In this document: one piece after another, positions 26,418 to 37,600 of the stretch
Position numbering within the stretch: the stretch's first letter is position 1
Layout of the letters: each line of letters starts with the position of its first letter
Origin: Sphingobacterium humi
Lineage (GTDB): Bacteria; Bacteroidota; Bacteroidia; Sphingobacteriales; Sphingobacteriaceae
Assembly: GCF_009768885.1 (NCBI RefSeq)
Contig: NZ_WSQA01000007.1
Span: forward strand, 124,001-188,000
DNA length: 64,000 bases
Direction: 5' to 3'
Translations under genes and position numbers: made by a program
The notes under the pieces: model-generated
Told to the model about the DNA's origin: nothing
The model's database searches: none
The model's input: the letters and a program-made list of their open reading frames with translations, nothing else

Positions 26418-29400
26418 TTAAAAAAGATTATAAGTTAAGCCAATCATTATTTCCGATCCTCGTTTGTACTTTCGGTGGATATACTCTTTGTTGTACCATA
26501 ATCCACCGGTACCCGGATTTGCATACACTGTTTTAATGCCGGGGTTGAGTATATTTTTAGCAAAGCCTTTAATTACCAGCTTTTTTGTAATATTTTGTGA
26601 CCAAACAAAATCGAGCATGGGAACAGGTTGGGAATAGAGATCAGGTTCACCTAATAAATTAATCTGCACCAGACGTTCGCCAACCATATTAAAGGTTAGG
26701 GTATAATCTGCGCCCCATTCTTGTCGGTTGAAATTTAACCAGGCATTTATAGAATAGGGTGCCTGCTCGAAGAGGGGGCTGTTTCTTGGCGTATGCCTAT
26801 CCAGGGTTTTATTGGCTTGATAACGGAGCTCAGATTTTACGATATTAGATTGGGCCAGCATCAGGTTGGAACCTAGAAAAACATCCTGCAAGGGAGACCA
26901 AAAATCACCTAAATTTTGAACAGCTTCTAGTTCCATGCCCCAGACATGGCCTTTATTAAGTTCATTTTCAAATCTTATGGCAGGGAATTCCGGATAGATT
27001 GCCGCCAATCCCTCTGTTTTCAGAGAAAAGACCTTAATTAGTTGATTATGGATGCGTTTGCCAAAGAGAGAAAGCGCGAGGACTTCTCCTTTTCCGGTGA
27101 ACCATTCCCAGCGGAAATCCAAATTTTGAGTCTGTTGGTTTTGGAGGTCAGGATTACCGACGACTAACCCCATTTGGAAAGGGTCATATTCAAAGACATT
27201 AGTAATCTCCCGCAATTCCGGGCGTGCTAAGGTAGAATTAAATCCGCCGCGTAGATTCATATAACCTTCTTTGAGGGAATAAATTACATTCGCGGAATAA
27301 AAAGGCAAAAAACCGGTACGGTATAAGGAATTGGGTTCAATAAATACCAAAGGAATAATTTTCCCATCTTCATTGGGCTTAGCTAAAGTAGGATCGAGAA
27401 AAACACCGGCTGTATCCACAATGGAGCCCATATCAGTAGATTCAAACCTTAGACCCCCTGTTGCCCGCCATTTATTCCCTAACTTTAAATCGGCCATTCC
27501 GTAAAATGCCTGCACCTCATAATAACCTGTATAATTATTTGGCGATTTAAACATATTGTATAAATAGCCAGATTCTGCGATTTCTCCCTCTCCCAGCCCA
27601 GCTTTGCTCGATCGTAAGCCAATAATTTCATTGGAGACCAAGCGGTCTAAATCCCCCTGAACCATGTAAAGCGGCACAGATTTTACATCACCATAATTTG
27701 AACCGGGCAAGAAAAGGTGATTTTCTGTGAACCCTCTATTTCGAAATAAATAATCGCCTCCGAATTTTATTTCTTGTCTGGTTCCCTGTAAGGAAAAAGG
27801 TACTATAATGTCTGCCTTATAATTATAGTTTTCTTCTTTTAGAAATCGCCATCGGCGACCATTGGGCTCGGCTTGAATAACTCCAAAAGGTCCATATCCA
27901 TTCACATAACCTGAAGTCAAAGCGTATAAATGGGATGAATATCGTTTTTCTTTTGAATATTTTGGAAGAAGATCATATTCATTAGTTACGCGATTGTGCC
28001 AATACCAAGACCAATCGGGGTCTCCAGGAATAAATTCAGCTAATGAAGCATACCGGTAGTCTGGATCATTATGGGTTGCTGTTGAGTTAGAACCTGCGTA
28101 AGAAAGTTGTACCCCCTCAAACCATTTTGGGAATTTATGTTCGCCTTGGAAATTATAGGTATATAAGGTTCTAAAGGTTTGCTTTAAGGAATAAATATGA
28201 CTATTTACCTTTCCTGGAAGGCCTGTATATTCATAACCTCCCTCCAAATTGCTAGCATTGTTTTCCCCACCCCAAGAGCCAAGGAATTGACCAGCAATTT
28301 CATGGAAAGGTGAAAAACGATAGGCTAAGCCACCTAAGACCCCATAATTCAAGGTTTCATTCCCTGTATTCTCTAGGTAAGTTTGGTATTTACCCATATT
28401 TAAATTATTGGGGGTAATGAAATTGGGAATATTTCGCCAGCTATACACATCCGGGTTGCCTGTAACCACCCCTTGGTAAATGGACCATTGGGTTAATTGT
28501 TGGCGGTATATATCGGTTTTTCGCCGATAATAATTCCCACCTAGGATTAAACCTAGGGTATGCTTACCTTTAAATAAAGGGTATTTGTTTCCAAAATTCA
28601 AGGTATAGATTTGATTTGGTGAGGCAGGTTTATATTTGGTAGTAAGCACCGGATCGAAGCCCTGCATCAACGCATTTATTCGCTGCGCTTCCTGATTTAC
28701 TTGTTCCGAAAGATGGGCGTTTGCAAAAATAGATTGAATTTCAAATAATCCATCAGGGTATTGTTTACCTAAATTCAAGAAGTCTTGAGATAGGTTTTTT
28801 TGATTAATCCGAGTTCCTAATACCCCCATTTCGGAATTCCAGAAGGAATTGTATTGACCTCCAATGCCAATATTAGAATTTAGGCCTGTTTGCACAATAA
28901 ATTCTAGCACAATGGTATCGGGTACCGATTTGGTTTTTAGGTTGATAATTCCGGATGCGGCATCTGCTGGCTTATCCGGGGTGTAAGATTTATAGACGGT
29001 TACATTATCTAATAAACTGGCCGGGACTAAATCAAAGGGAATTGAGGATTGATCAGGATTGGCTGAGGCCAGTCTTGAGCCATTTAATTGGCCAATCACC
29101 GAACGATCGCCCATCCCACGAACGGCAACATATTTTTCATCGGTTACTGTTACCCCTGTCACTCGTTGAAGCGCCTGGGTTACCGTAATGGAGGCTGTTC
29201 TTTTCATGAGCTCGGCCGAGATACCATCCTGGATAATACCGGCCTTTCGCCGTTCCTCCAATAAGGCTGCCTCTGTATCTACTCTTTTGGTGGTTTGCAC
29301 CTGTACAGCTTCAATTCGATGGCTGATTGCTTTCATGTAGACCTGCATCCCCCCTATTTGTGGATTCAACTCCATCGTTCGGTAGCCTAGGGAGGAAAAT

Positions 29401-29645
29401 TGCAGCTTATGGTCTAACGTATTTACTTGGATGCTGAATTGGCCTTTTGCATTCGTAATGGCCATATTTCGGGTTCCCTTTTCATGAATGGAAACACCCT
29501 GTAATGGTTTTTTATCGGCTTCATCTCGGATAACTCCTGTAATGTGGATTTGGGCCTGTGCTTGCTTCCCAAAAGCCGTTAAAAGCAAAGGAAGCAACAG
29601 AATGCAAATGCGGATAAAGTAGTCTATATGTAGAATTGGTTTCAT
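26418..29645 (-). CDS. TonB-dependent outer membrane receptor (not SusC-type)
   Basis: A 1075-residue receptor with a signal peptide to QAQAQ, a carboxypeptidase-regulatory-like domain (residues about 33-110: ITGVIRDEADKKPLQGVSI), a plug with VTQALQRVTGVTVTDEKYVA, VRGMGDRSVIGQLNGSRL and a SGIINLKTKS box, and a barrel ending IMIGLTYNLF. It lacks the SusC-specific plug motifs and has no SusD partner next to it; two DUF4397-like and three FAS1 lipoproteins follow instead. It may work with them, taking the place of a SusD-like lid. No STN domain, so regulation should come from the other receptor in the locus. Confidence 0.85.
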   Translation of the reverse strand: MKPILHIDYFIRICILLLPLLLTAFGKQAQAQIHITGVIRDEADKKPLQGVSIHEKGTRNMAITNAKGQFSIQVNTLDHKLQFSSLGYRTMELNPQIGGMQVYMKAISHRIEAVQVQTTKRVDTEAALLEERRKAGIIQDGISAELMKRTASITVTQALQRVTGVTVTDEKYVAVRGMGDRSVIGQLNGSRLASANPDQSSIPFDLVPASLLDNVTVYKSYTPDKPADAASGIINLKTKSVPDTIVLEFIVQTGLNSNIGIGGQYNSFWNSEMGVLGTRINQKNLSQDFLNLGKQYPDGLFEIQSIFANAHLSEQVNQEAQRINALMQGFDPVLTTKYKPASPNQIYTLNFGNKYPLFKGKHTLGLILGGNYYRRKTDIYRQQLTQWSIYQGVVTGNPDVYSWRNIPNFITPNNLNMGKYQTYLENTGNETLNYGVLGGLAYRFSPFHEIAGQFLGSWGGENNASNLEGGYEYTGLPGKVNSHIYSLKQTFRTLYTYNFQGEHKFPKWFEGVQLSYAGSNSTATHNDPDYRYASLAEFIPGDPDWSWYWHNRVTNEYDLLPKYSKEKRYSSHLYALTSGYVNGYGPFGVIQAEPNGRRWRFLKEENYNYKADIIVPFSLQGTRQEIKFGGDYLFRNRGFTENHLFLPGSNYGDVKSVPLYMVQGDLDRLVSNEIIGLRSSKAGLGEGEIAESGYLYNMFKSPNNYTGYYEVQAFYGMADLKLGNKWRATGGLRFESTDMGSIVDTAGVFLDPTLAKPNEDGKIIPLVFIEPNSLYRTGFLPFYSANVIYSLKEGYMNLRGGFNSTLARPELREITNVFEYDPFQMGLVVGNPDLQNQQTQNLDFRWEWFTGKGEVLALSLFGKRIHNQLIKVFSLKTEGLAAIYPEFPAIRFENELNKGHVWGMELEAVQNLGDFWSPLQDVFLGSNLMLAQSNIVKSELRYQANKTLDRHTPRNSPLFEQAPYSINAWLNFNRQEWGADYTLTFNMVGERLVQINLLGEPDLYSQPVPMLDFVWSQNITKKLVIKGFAKNILNPGIKTVYANPGTGGLWYNKEYIHRKYKRGSEIMIGLTYNLF

Positions 29646-29657
29646 AATTCGAGTTAA

Positions 29658-30953
29658 TTATTCAAATCGGATCCATTTTTGGTTTTCAGCATCTATAGAG
29701 ACCAGGTCGTAGGAAGCTGGCCCTGACTTAATGGCGTAGAACCCTCCTTGATCGACTAAAGCGGCCACCGTTGGGTTGAACATGGGTTGGATTTCTGGCG
29801 GAACTGTACCAAAAGAGCCGTAATAAAGAAAACGGAATATGGACTTATCGGGGGCAAATTGAATGATAAAAGCAGGTCCAAAATTGGAAATGGAGGAATT
29901 ATTAAATATTATAAAAAGAGAACCATAAGGATTCGTGAGCCAGGTTGGATTAAACATTAAATAGCTATAATTAGGAATGGATTTTATTCCATAAGCATCG
30001 GGCACACCCGCAACTGTAAAGCCATTGAATGATAATTGATAAGGCTGAGAATAAATTTGATTATTTCCCAAATTCAAGTTCATGGTTCGAAATGGTTTTT
30101 CCATGAATGCTGAAGCTGCCTTAATATCATAAGCGGAAGGAGAACCCTGATTGGTGAGTACCACCTCAGCTCCATTTATTTGCGCCTTCAGGATATGAGC
30201 TTGCCGATCGATTAAAAAACTTAGCCCTTGAAAACCCGAAGCCTCGGCAGTGAAATAATCTTGAAACACAATTCCTGTTGCCGTATAGGCAAAAGCCGAT
30301 TCAAAGGCCTGAAAGCGGTCAACACCACCAAAATGAAGGTATACTTTTCGCCATTCGGGATTCAAATGTATATCGACAGCCATTCCACTATAGTGCAAGG
30401 TTTTAAAATACTTAGGCAACTTCTGCAGAATAGCCATAATATCCATTTGTTCCTGTACACCACCGTTTTTATAGGCTGTTTGTTGTGCTGCTGAATTGGG
30501 ATAAAGGGTCAGCTTTTGACCGTAGGTATTGCCGCGCAAGAAGATACTATCCTGATGTTGCGCAATAAAAGAAAATGCGGTATCTAAGCCCTCCATTCTG
30601 GTTTTTAAAGACGCTGACACATTCTGCACCTGAAAACTGAGGCAAGGCTTACGATCGACCATGGCAATGCGGTAGGTGAGGTTCCGCATAAGCGGGTCAA
30701 TATCGATTAGAAAATCGCCGGTACTTGCTGCTTTTAGGTCTATATAGCCCGCATAAAAACCTTTTTTATTAGCTGACCAGGTAAATTCAAAGCCATGGCT
30801 AGCATTCGTTATTTGCTGTTTAAATTCCAGCATGAGGGAATCCGGATCCTCAAAGCTTTGCTCAACCGGATAGCTGGTCAATTGTTCTTTTCGACAAGAG
30901 AGCATTGCTAGAATAGCCAGACTAAATAATGCTATACGTAATATGTAACTCAT
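29658..30953 (-). CDS. DUF4302 lipoprotein
   Basis: A 431-residue lipoprotein (lipobox LAMLSC, Cys20, then RKEQL). It matches the layout of DUF4302 proteins, which are found beside SusC/SusD and the zinc metallohydrolase lipoprotein: a segment of WSANKKGFYAGYIDLKA, a strand-rich centre with FSFIAQHQDSIFLRGN, and a C-terminal YDLVSIDAENQKWIRFE ending. The protein upstream has the same ending (YDLVSVADSQLWIRFN) and similar length, so the two are tandem paralogues that have diverged. Function unknown; probably a surface accessory of the import system. Confidence 0.75.
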   Translation of the reverse strand: MSYILRIALFSLAILAMLSCRKEQLTSYPVEQSFEDPDSLMLEFKQQITNASHGFEFTWSANKKGFYAGYIDLKAASTGDFLIDIDPLMRNLTYRIAMVDRKPCLSFQVQNVSASLKTRMEGLDTAFSFIAQHQDSIFLRGNTYGQKLTLYPNSAAQQTAYKNGGVQEQMDIMAILQKLPKYFKTLHYSGMAVDIHLNPEWRKVYLHFGGVDRFQAFESAFAYTATGIVFQDYFTAEASGFQGLSFLIDRQAHILKAQINGAEVVLTNQGSPSAYDIKAASAFMEKPFRTMNLNLGNNQIYSQPYQLSFNGFTVAGVPDAYGIKSIPNYSYLMFNPTWLTNPYGSLFIIFNNSSISNFGPAFIIQFAPDKSIFRFLYYGSFGTVPPEIQPMFNPTVAALVDQGGFYAIKSGPASYDLVSIDAENQKWIRFE

Positions 30954-30970
30954 TTCTTTTTTGCTAAATA

Positions 30971-32260
30971 TTAATTGAATCGTATCCAGAGTTGGGAATC
31001 TGCAACAGACACCAGATCGTATCCTGTTGTTGCTGTTCGATAGACATAAAATCCTTCAGGCCTTAAAATCTGTTGGGTCATTTGTTGCACTTTATTGTAT
31101 AGCTCATCAGTTACTGTGCTGGCGTTGTTTGCATCATAACCCAATAAATTGGTAAAGCGCATGACGCCTTGCGCATCTATTTGCGTTTTAAAACCTGGTC
31201 CGAAATAGTTTTGTCCATTATTATAAAGCAGGTAAAACACATCCGTGCCATCGATATACCGGCGTGGAATAAATTGCAGGCCAGCATAACCCTTGATATC
31301 TTGCAAATGCAACACATCTTCAACGCCCTTATAGAAAAAGCCGGTAGGCGAATAATATTGGTATTTCGCTATGTACATATGCGTAGCGTCCATGGGATAG
31401 CGAGATAAAGGGGCTGCTTGGTTTTTGAGTTCCGCATTTTCTGTTCCGATTAAAAATGTTCCAGCCCCTAAAGGAGTATTCAAGTTAAAATTCGTTAAGG
31501 TTTGATAGCTCGATGGCCCAATTTGAAAAGGTGTTTTCAATTGTATGCCATTGGCCGTAACGGCAAATTCAGATATAAAACGGATGCTATCTTGAGCTCC
31601 AATTCCACGAAACGACACCGTATGCAGCTGTCTGTTCAGCGTAAATTGAAAACTATGCCCTCCAAAAGACACCTTATTGTAGTAGTAATTAAACTGATCG
31701 AATTTTGATAGATGCTGTTGGTTGTAATGATATACCTGTTGTATAAATTCATCCCCTTGTTGCGCTGTAGCCCGTACAAGCAATAATTCACTGCCATTTA
31801 AATTTCCTTTGAGCTGAATAGAATCTTGCGACACCTTCAAAATGGAGAATTCGAAATCAGCATAGCGTCCTTTACCGGCAATACCTCCAGCTACTTGCGG
31901 GTTTGGATCGGAAAGTAAATGCATATAGGTATAAGTATCGAAAAATAAGGAGGGCACCTGGGTAGCCTTTAGGCGATAGGAACTTTCCATGGCCGTGCTG
32001 GCTGTATTCGCATTCAGGTCGGCATACATATTGACACGGTTCTCGGTATTGAACTTCATCTTGAAGGTATAACCACCTCCGGATTTCGGAAATAAATAAG
32101 CTATCCATCCATTTTCCGCAGCACTAAGCTGTTCAGAATAGGCATCTAGCTGTTCCTGCAATTTGACATCCGGGCGTAGACCTTTGAAATCATTCTTGGT
32201 CTGGCAGGCTGTCAAGCTGCAGCAAATAAAGAGTACGATACTATAAATCAGTCTTTTCAT
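30971..32260 (-). CDS. DUF4302 lipoprotein (tandem paralogue)
   Basis: A 429-residue lipoprotein (lipobox SLTACQ). The N-terminal LDAYSEQLSAAENGWIAYLF followed by GGGYTFKMKF is the conserved opening of DUF4302, more canonical than in the downstream copy. QDSIQLKGNLNGSEL and the C-terminal YDLVSVADSQLWIRF are shared with that copy. It starts 7 bp after the zinc metallohydrolase stop. The order SusC, SusD, HExxH lipoprotein, DUF4302 is a recurrent Bacteroidota arrangement, as known for these families. Confidence 0.8.
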   Translation of the reverse strand: MKRLIYSIVLFICCSLTACQTKNDFKGLRPDVKLQEQLDAYSEQLSAAENGWIAYLFPKSGGGYTFKMKFNTENRVNMYADLNANTASTAMESSYRLKATQVPSLFFDTYTYMHLLSDPNPQVAGGIAGKGRYADFEFSILKVSQDSIQLKGNLNGSELLLVRATAQQGDEFIQQVYHYNQQHLSKFDQFNYYYNKVSFGGHSFQFTLNRQLHTVSFRGIGAQDSIRFISEFAVTANGIQLKTPFQIGPSSYQTLTNFNLNTPLGAGTFLIGTENAELKNQAAPLSRYPMDATHMYIAKYQYYSPTGFFYKGVEDVLHLQDIKGYAGLQFIPRRYIDGTDVFYLLYNNGQNYFGPGFKTQIDAQGVMRFTNLLGYDANNASTVTDELYNKVQQMTQQILRPEGFYVYRTATTGYDLVSVADSQLWIRFN

Positions 32261-32267
32261 GGATGTG

Positions 32268-33131
32268 CTAATCTTGTGTTATTTTATTAATTCCGGCTTT
32301 AACCTCAGCTTGCAATTGCCGGAAGTCTATGCCAAAGTCTTTGTAATATTGCACCACCAGTTCTTCCTTCCGTCTAAAGGTGAGCTCCTGTTCCGGGTTA
32401 TCTTCAATGACCTGATCGTAGGCCTCCTGCCCTTCTACCAATAGCGTAGAAATTGTTTCTACAAAATCTTCCTTCTCCGAAGATTTGGCATAAGCGGTAA
32501 TCAGCCCTTGGGCATTGGCTTGTGCATTGTTGGTATTGAACCAGGTGGCGGTGTACCATTGCGAACTTAGGCCTCGCCATTCCTGGGGAATAGCAATATG
32601 TTGATGGAGGATATGCGCAAATTCGTGATGGATGGTATGCATCATCCGGATCACTTCTTGCCGGTTCTTTTTCGCAAAGTAATTGATGACAAAGAGGGTA
32701 ATCTTGTTGCCCCCCTCGGCCGTTCCTAATACGATTGTTCCATTTTCCTGATATTCAGGAGACCCAACTAATACATACTTTAGAATCTGGTATTTCCGCA
32801 AGAAATCATCCCCTGCCACCTTTTCATAAGGTGCCATCCAGATCGCTTTCACTGTTTCCATGACGGGAATGACTTTGGATTCCATTGGAGGTACTAACGT
32901 TTTATTGTAATTCACCTCATAGGGGTCCCATTTGTATTTTACCTCGATATTATAGGGCAATACAAAATTCTCGAACAAGTAATCATCAATTGCTGATCGC
33001 GACCAATCATCGCCGCCTAAGCCTATGATTGGCTGCTCGGGCAACTGTTCGTTTTTACTACAGGCCAGGAACAACTGGCTAATCCATAGCAGCAATAACA
33101 ATCGTAAAACAGGTATATAGTTTATGTTCAT
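32268..33131 (-). CDS. Substrate import-associated zinc metallohydrolase lipoprotein
   Basis: A 287-residue lipoprotein (lipobox LFLAC, then SKNE). The zinc motif HEFAH is in TIHHEFAHILHQH near residue 167, and ETISTLLVEG about 65 residues later could provide the third ligand glutamate. Length and position match a known family of predicted zinc metallohydrolases encoded next to SusC/SusD pairs. It should sit on the outer membrane, probably outward-facing, and may trim a peptide or protein-linked substrate before import. Its 3' end is 7 bp from the DUF4302 gene and its 5' end 2 bp from susD. Confidence 0.85.
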   Translation of the reverse strand: MNINYIPVLRLLLLLWISQLFLACSKNEQLPEQPIIGLGGDDWSRSAIDDYLFENFVLPYNIEVKYKWDPYEVNYNKTLVPPMESKVIPVMETVKAIWMAPYEKVAGDDFLRKYQILKYVLVGSPEYQENGTIVLGTAEGGNKITLFVINYFAKKNRQEVIRMMHTIHHEFAHILHQHIAIPQEWRGLSSQWYTATWFNTNNAQANAQGLITAYAKSSEKEDFVETISTLLVEGQEAYDQVIEDNPEQELTFRRKEELVVQYYKDFGIDFRQLQAEVKAGINKITQD

Positions 33132-33133
33132 TT

Positions 33134-34606
33134 TTATCTTGGATTAGTTTCCATACCAGACATTGCGACTTCTTTGGGAATTTGCAATACGCGTCTTAAA
33201 TCGTTCGATCCTAACAAATGTTCTTCTTGGCCATCTTTGGTTTTATGCAATACGGGCAAGCGATGCCTCAGGATGTCGAGATAGCGCATGCCCTCAAAAA
33301 TGTATTCCCGACGCTTGAAATCTAATGCTGCATTTACAATGCAGTATTTTAAATCAGGTTGCTGATAAAAACTGATTAGTTTTGCGGCATTAATTTCGTG
33401 GGACTTTGCATAGTAATAAGGGTTATTCTGCGAAGCAAATACTTTCTTACTGGCAAACACATTGAGGTCGGCAATGGCTTCATCTGTCCGCCCTTCCATA
33501 GCGAGTGCTTCAGCTCGATTTAAGAGCACTTCCTCTGCAGAAAATAATGGAATCATATTGTAGGAGTATCCGAAATTGGCATTGAGGCCTGAGCGTACGA
33601 AATGAGTTTTGAACTTGGGAATGTTGAAGGAAGTCTCTTGTCCAAAAATAGTATAGGCAAAGGAACCGCCGGTCACATTCCTACTAAAGAATAGCTCGGC
33701 TAAAATATCGGCAGTAAGGCCAAAGCGGAAGCCCGGGAAAGAACCTCCCCAACTAGAAATCGATTCTACTAATAAAATATTGGCCGGATTATCGGCTCTC
33801 GTGTATTCGGCTTGTCGTTCATAGTATTCCATACTGCGGAAAGCCGTTTGGTTAATTGGGCGTAGCCTGCTGCTAAAATCACCGTCTGTAAACACTTGAG
33901 ACGCATGTTCAATAACTTTCCCATATTCTTTTTTAAACAGGTAAAACCTAGCAGCAAAGGCATGCGCAGCCGACCGTGTAAAATGATATTTAGGGGCTTT
34001 GTATTTGGAGTCATTGAGTAATGGCAAACCAGTTAATAAGTCCTGTTCAATCATTTGATAAACATAGGCTACCGTTTTGCGTTCATATTTAAGTAATAGC
34101 TGCTCTTCTGGCTCTGTTACATAAGGGATGCCTGGATCGGTATCTGCAGTAAGTCTATCGTATGTGTTAGCGAAAAAGACGGCCAACATAAAGTGAGCAT
34201 AGGCTCTAGCAACCAAGGCTTCTCCTTTTTGAGCTTGATAGCGTTCCGGATCATCAACTGTGGCAATATAAGCGAGGGCACGGTTTGCTGCTGCAATGGC
34301 TTCATAAGAGCCATACCAAAAGAAATCGGGGGTATCTTGATTCCTGGATCGGATATCGGAAAAAGTCCAGGCATCGAAGTTGATAAAGGTCATGCTTCCC
34401 ATTCCAGCTCCTTTATCTCCCGCATTATCGGACATCGTTTCGGCGAAAGGAAAATAGTTCGCTTTTGGATAAGCGGAAGTCAAGAGCTCCGATATTTTCT
34501 CTGGAGAATCCAATACGGCCCTTTGATCTGGTGCTTCCTCCAAATACTTCTCACATCCTACCATTAGGATACTATAGAATGCTATATAGATATATTTCAA
34601 CTTCAT
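33134..34606 (-). CDS. SusD/RagB family surface lipoprotein
   Basis: A SusD-type lipoprotein of 490 residues when started at MKLKYIYIAF (34606), which puts the lipobox LMVGCEKYLEE in the right place. An upstream in-frame start at 34699 would add 31 residues that overlap susC and spoil the signal peptide, so I chose the shorter form. AYPKANYFPFAETMSDNAGD and ARAYAHFMLAVFFANTYDR are the SusD-like start and TPR core, and REYIFEGMRYLDILRHRLP is the C-terminal signature. It partners the STN-type SusC encoded 4 bp upstream. Confidence 0.9.
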   Translation of the reverse strand: MKLKYIYIAFYSILMVGCEKYLEEAPDQRAVLDSPEKISELLTSAYPKANYFPFAETMSDNAGDKGAGMGSMTFINFDAWTFSDIRSRNQDTPDFFWYGSYEAIAAANRALAYIATVDDPERYQAQKGEALVARAYAHFMLAVFFANTYDRLTADTDPGIPYVTEPEEQLLLKYERKTVAYVYQMIEQDLLTGLPLLNDSKYKAPKYHFTRSAAHAFAARFYLFKKEYGKVIEHASQVFTDGDFSSRLRPINQTAFRSMEYYERQAEYTRADNPANILLVESISSWGGSFPGFRFGLTADILAELFFSRNVTGGSFAYTIFGQETSFNIPKFKTHFVRSGLNANFGYSYNMIPLFSAEEVLLNRAEALAMEGRTDEAIADLNVFASKKVFASQNNPYYYAKSHEINAAKLISFYQQPDLKYCIVNAALDFKRREYIFEGMRYLDILRHRLPVLHKTKDGQEEHLLGSNDLRRVLQIPKEVAMSGMETNPR

Positions 34607-34610
34607 AATG

Positions 34611-37600
34611 CTACAAGGAGGTTTTAATGGATAGGGTAAATTGTCTTGGAATCGGCAAGGCCACACCCCCTGAGCCATAAAACTCAGGGTCTTGGCCATT
34701 TAATTTTTTATCTGCGTAAATCAGGTATAGGTTATTACCCACTACACTTAAGGACAGCTTATTCAGTCCCCATCTATTGATTAATTTATGTGGTATTTCA
34801 TAGTTTAAACTGACTTGTTTTAAGCGAACAAATCCACCATCGGCAACTCTTTCCGTAGAATAGTTGTAAGATTGGTAAGCAGAACCCTCTAAGCGAGATG
34901 CATTTCGCATCTCGACAATAGAAGGCACTTGATAGTCATTTGGTAAAACAAAACGGTCTAAGAAATCGCGTGACATGGCTTGTAAATCCGTATACTGATT
35001 TTGGAAGATGGCATTCTGCCGAATTTTATTTCCAGCAGAATAGGTAACTAATGCAGATAAAGACAGGTTTTTGTAATTAAACATATTATAAAAACCACCA
35101 GTAAATGTAGGATCAATATTACCCTCGTAATTCAGGTAGCCGGTTTCATAGCTTTGTAAATAAACATTGGTCGATTTTACGCCCTGTTCATTAATAAAAT
35201 AGGGAACCCCAGTATTAGGATCTAAATGACTAAAAGGGATGGAAAAAAGCCCACGAACCGGATATCCTACCTTTGCACCTCCGGTATTACCGATAAGGTG
35301 AAAAATAAGAGGTTCGTTCAATAAACGAGTAATTTCACCCGTGTTGTAGGCATTGGTTAACTGCATTTTCCATCCCCAATTATCACGCTTAAAAACTTGC
35401 GATTTTACCATCAGCTCAATGCCCTGCGACTGCATATCGGCATAATTAGCTAACTTAAAAGCCTCACCACCAATTCCCGATGTACGTATGAGTCCAATCA
35501 AATCAAAACCTTGACGTCTATATACATCTACCGTCCATTCTAAGCGACGGTTAAACATGGCTGCATCTACGCCCATATTAAACTCATATTGTTTTTCCCA
35601 GGTGAGGTCTTTATTTGGGTTGTTTTCAATATTTAACACCGGTTCTACCTCCGACAAATAAGGTCTCTTGGTACTCGCAGAGCGAATAATAAGGGAGGAA
35701 TTGCGCGCATTGCCCATAGATGCATTAAGGCCGTAAGTAGCACGAAGGGTTAGGGTATTAAAAGCTTTTGAATCTTTTAAGAAGGCCTCCTCATCCAAAT
35801 TCCACGAGCCCGAGATATTCCAGGTCGGTAGCCAACGTGCAGTAGTTGATTGCCCCATTTGATTGGAACCGTCATAACGGACTGTTCCATTCAACTGATA
35901 CTTTCCGAGAAAGGAGTAAGCAGCATTCCCAGCAAATGCTAAGTAACGATCATGAAAGGTCGCCATTTGATAATAGGTACTACTGCCCTCCACTTCTCTT
36001 TTTATCGCATTCGGATCGACATACGCTGTTCCACCGCGATCAAACTGATAGCCATATCCAGTGAAGGTTTTTCCTACGCGATCTAAGAATCGGAGTTCTT
36101 GGGATAGGAATAACCGTAAGGTATGCCTGAAATTGAAACTCTGCGTCCAATCCAAGGAGTTTCGGAAATAGAAACTCTTCAGGTTATCTCCATTGGTGGT
36201 ATAGAAACCACCATAGGGCAACACAGATACAGGTCTGGAATCAGGATCTGCGGGATCTGTATATAAGAATTTATTGCGATCGGCAATCGTGGCATTTTCC
36301 GGCCCTCCTGCATAGATAGTGCCGGCACGATAAGCCATCGGCATATTGGATTGCTCTCTAATTTTATGTTCATTTTCCGTATTTACATAACGGTAAGAAC
36401 CTACAAATGAATAATTGATATCTTTAGGTAAACGGTACTTTGCTTCCCCCTGCACCTTAAGATCTAGCATTCGCAGTTCAATGGTATTGTTTTGCAATTC
36501 ATTGATAATATTGAATGGTGCATAATTCATGGTAAAATATTCCAGGCTATTTTGTTGATCATAAGGCGTCAAGGTGCGCGTAGTATTCAACGCATAACTA
36601 AAAGGATTGATATCAAAATCACGAGACACCTCTCCAGTTACCGGATTACTTTGCCTTCCCAAAGAACCTGGTGTCAGCTGATCGCGGATCGAGGCCGTCG
36701 TAATTAACCCGACAGAAAACTTCGGACTGATTGAAAAATCAGAACGTACATTTGCTGTATAACGATCGGCCTTGTCACCTAACGACCATCCATTATCACG
36801 TAGATAGGATGTTGAGAAATATTGCTGACTTTTCTCTGTTCCTGATGAAAGGCTTAAGGAGTGTTCTTGCATCAAGGAATTCTTAAATAAAATATCAAAC
36901 CAATCTGTATTTGCATAGACATAGCGCTCTAAAAAAGCTTTCCGTCCGCTTACAGAGTTTTCTACCACTGCAGTTCCATCTTCATTAAATCGAAGCGATT
37001 GTGCCAACTTTGTATAAACACCTCCATTCGGATTATTGGCTAAATCCGTATAATCTAACCAACCTTTTCGCTCCATTTCAGCGAATATGGACATCTGGTC
37101 ATATGAATTCACAATATCAAACTGTTGGTATCCTGGCTTCATATAGGAGCTATAATTTCCGGAATAGGAAAGCGCTGCTCGGGCACCTGCTTTCCCCCTC
37201 TTGGTTGTAATTAACACCACCCCATTCATCGCTCTGGCACCATACAAAGAGGTTGCAGCCACATCTTTTAAGATTTGAAAGGACTCAATGTCGTCCGCGT
37301 TCAATCCTGCTACAGAAGAACCTAATAAGGTATTCGGATCACCTGAAGATAGCTGCTCATTGGAGATATTGATGACATCTTCTAAGATGACTCCATCTAC
37401 AACCCATAAAGGCTTATTATCTCCCGTAATCGAAGTAGACCCTCGAACCCTTATTTTAGGTGCTGCGCCGAATGTTCCCGACACATTTTGGACGGAAACA
37501 CCGGCCGCTTGCCCTTCCAGCATCCGACTAACATCTGGAACACCTGGGCGTTGAACATCCTCAGCATTAATTTTAACTGCAGCACCTGTAAATTTCTTTC

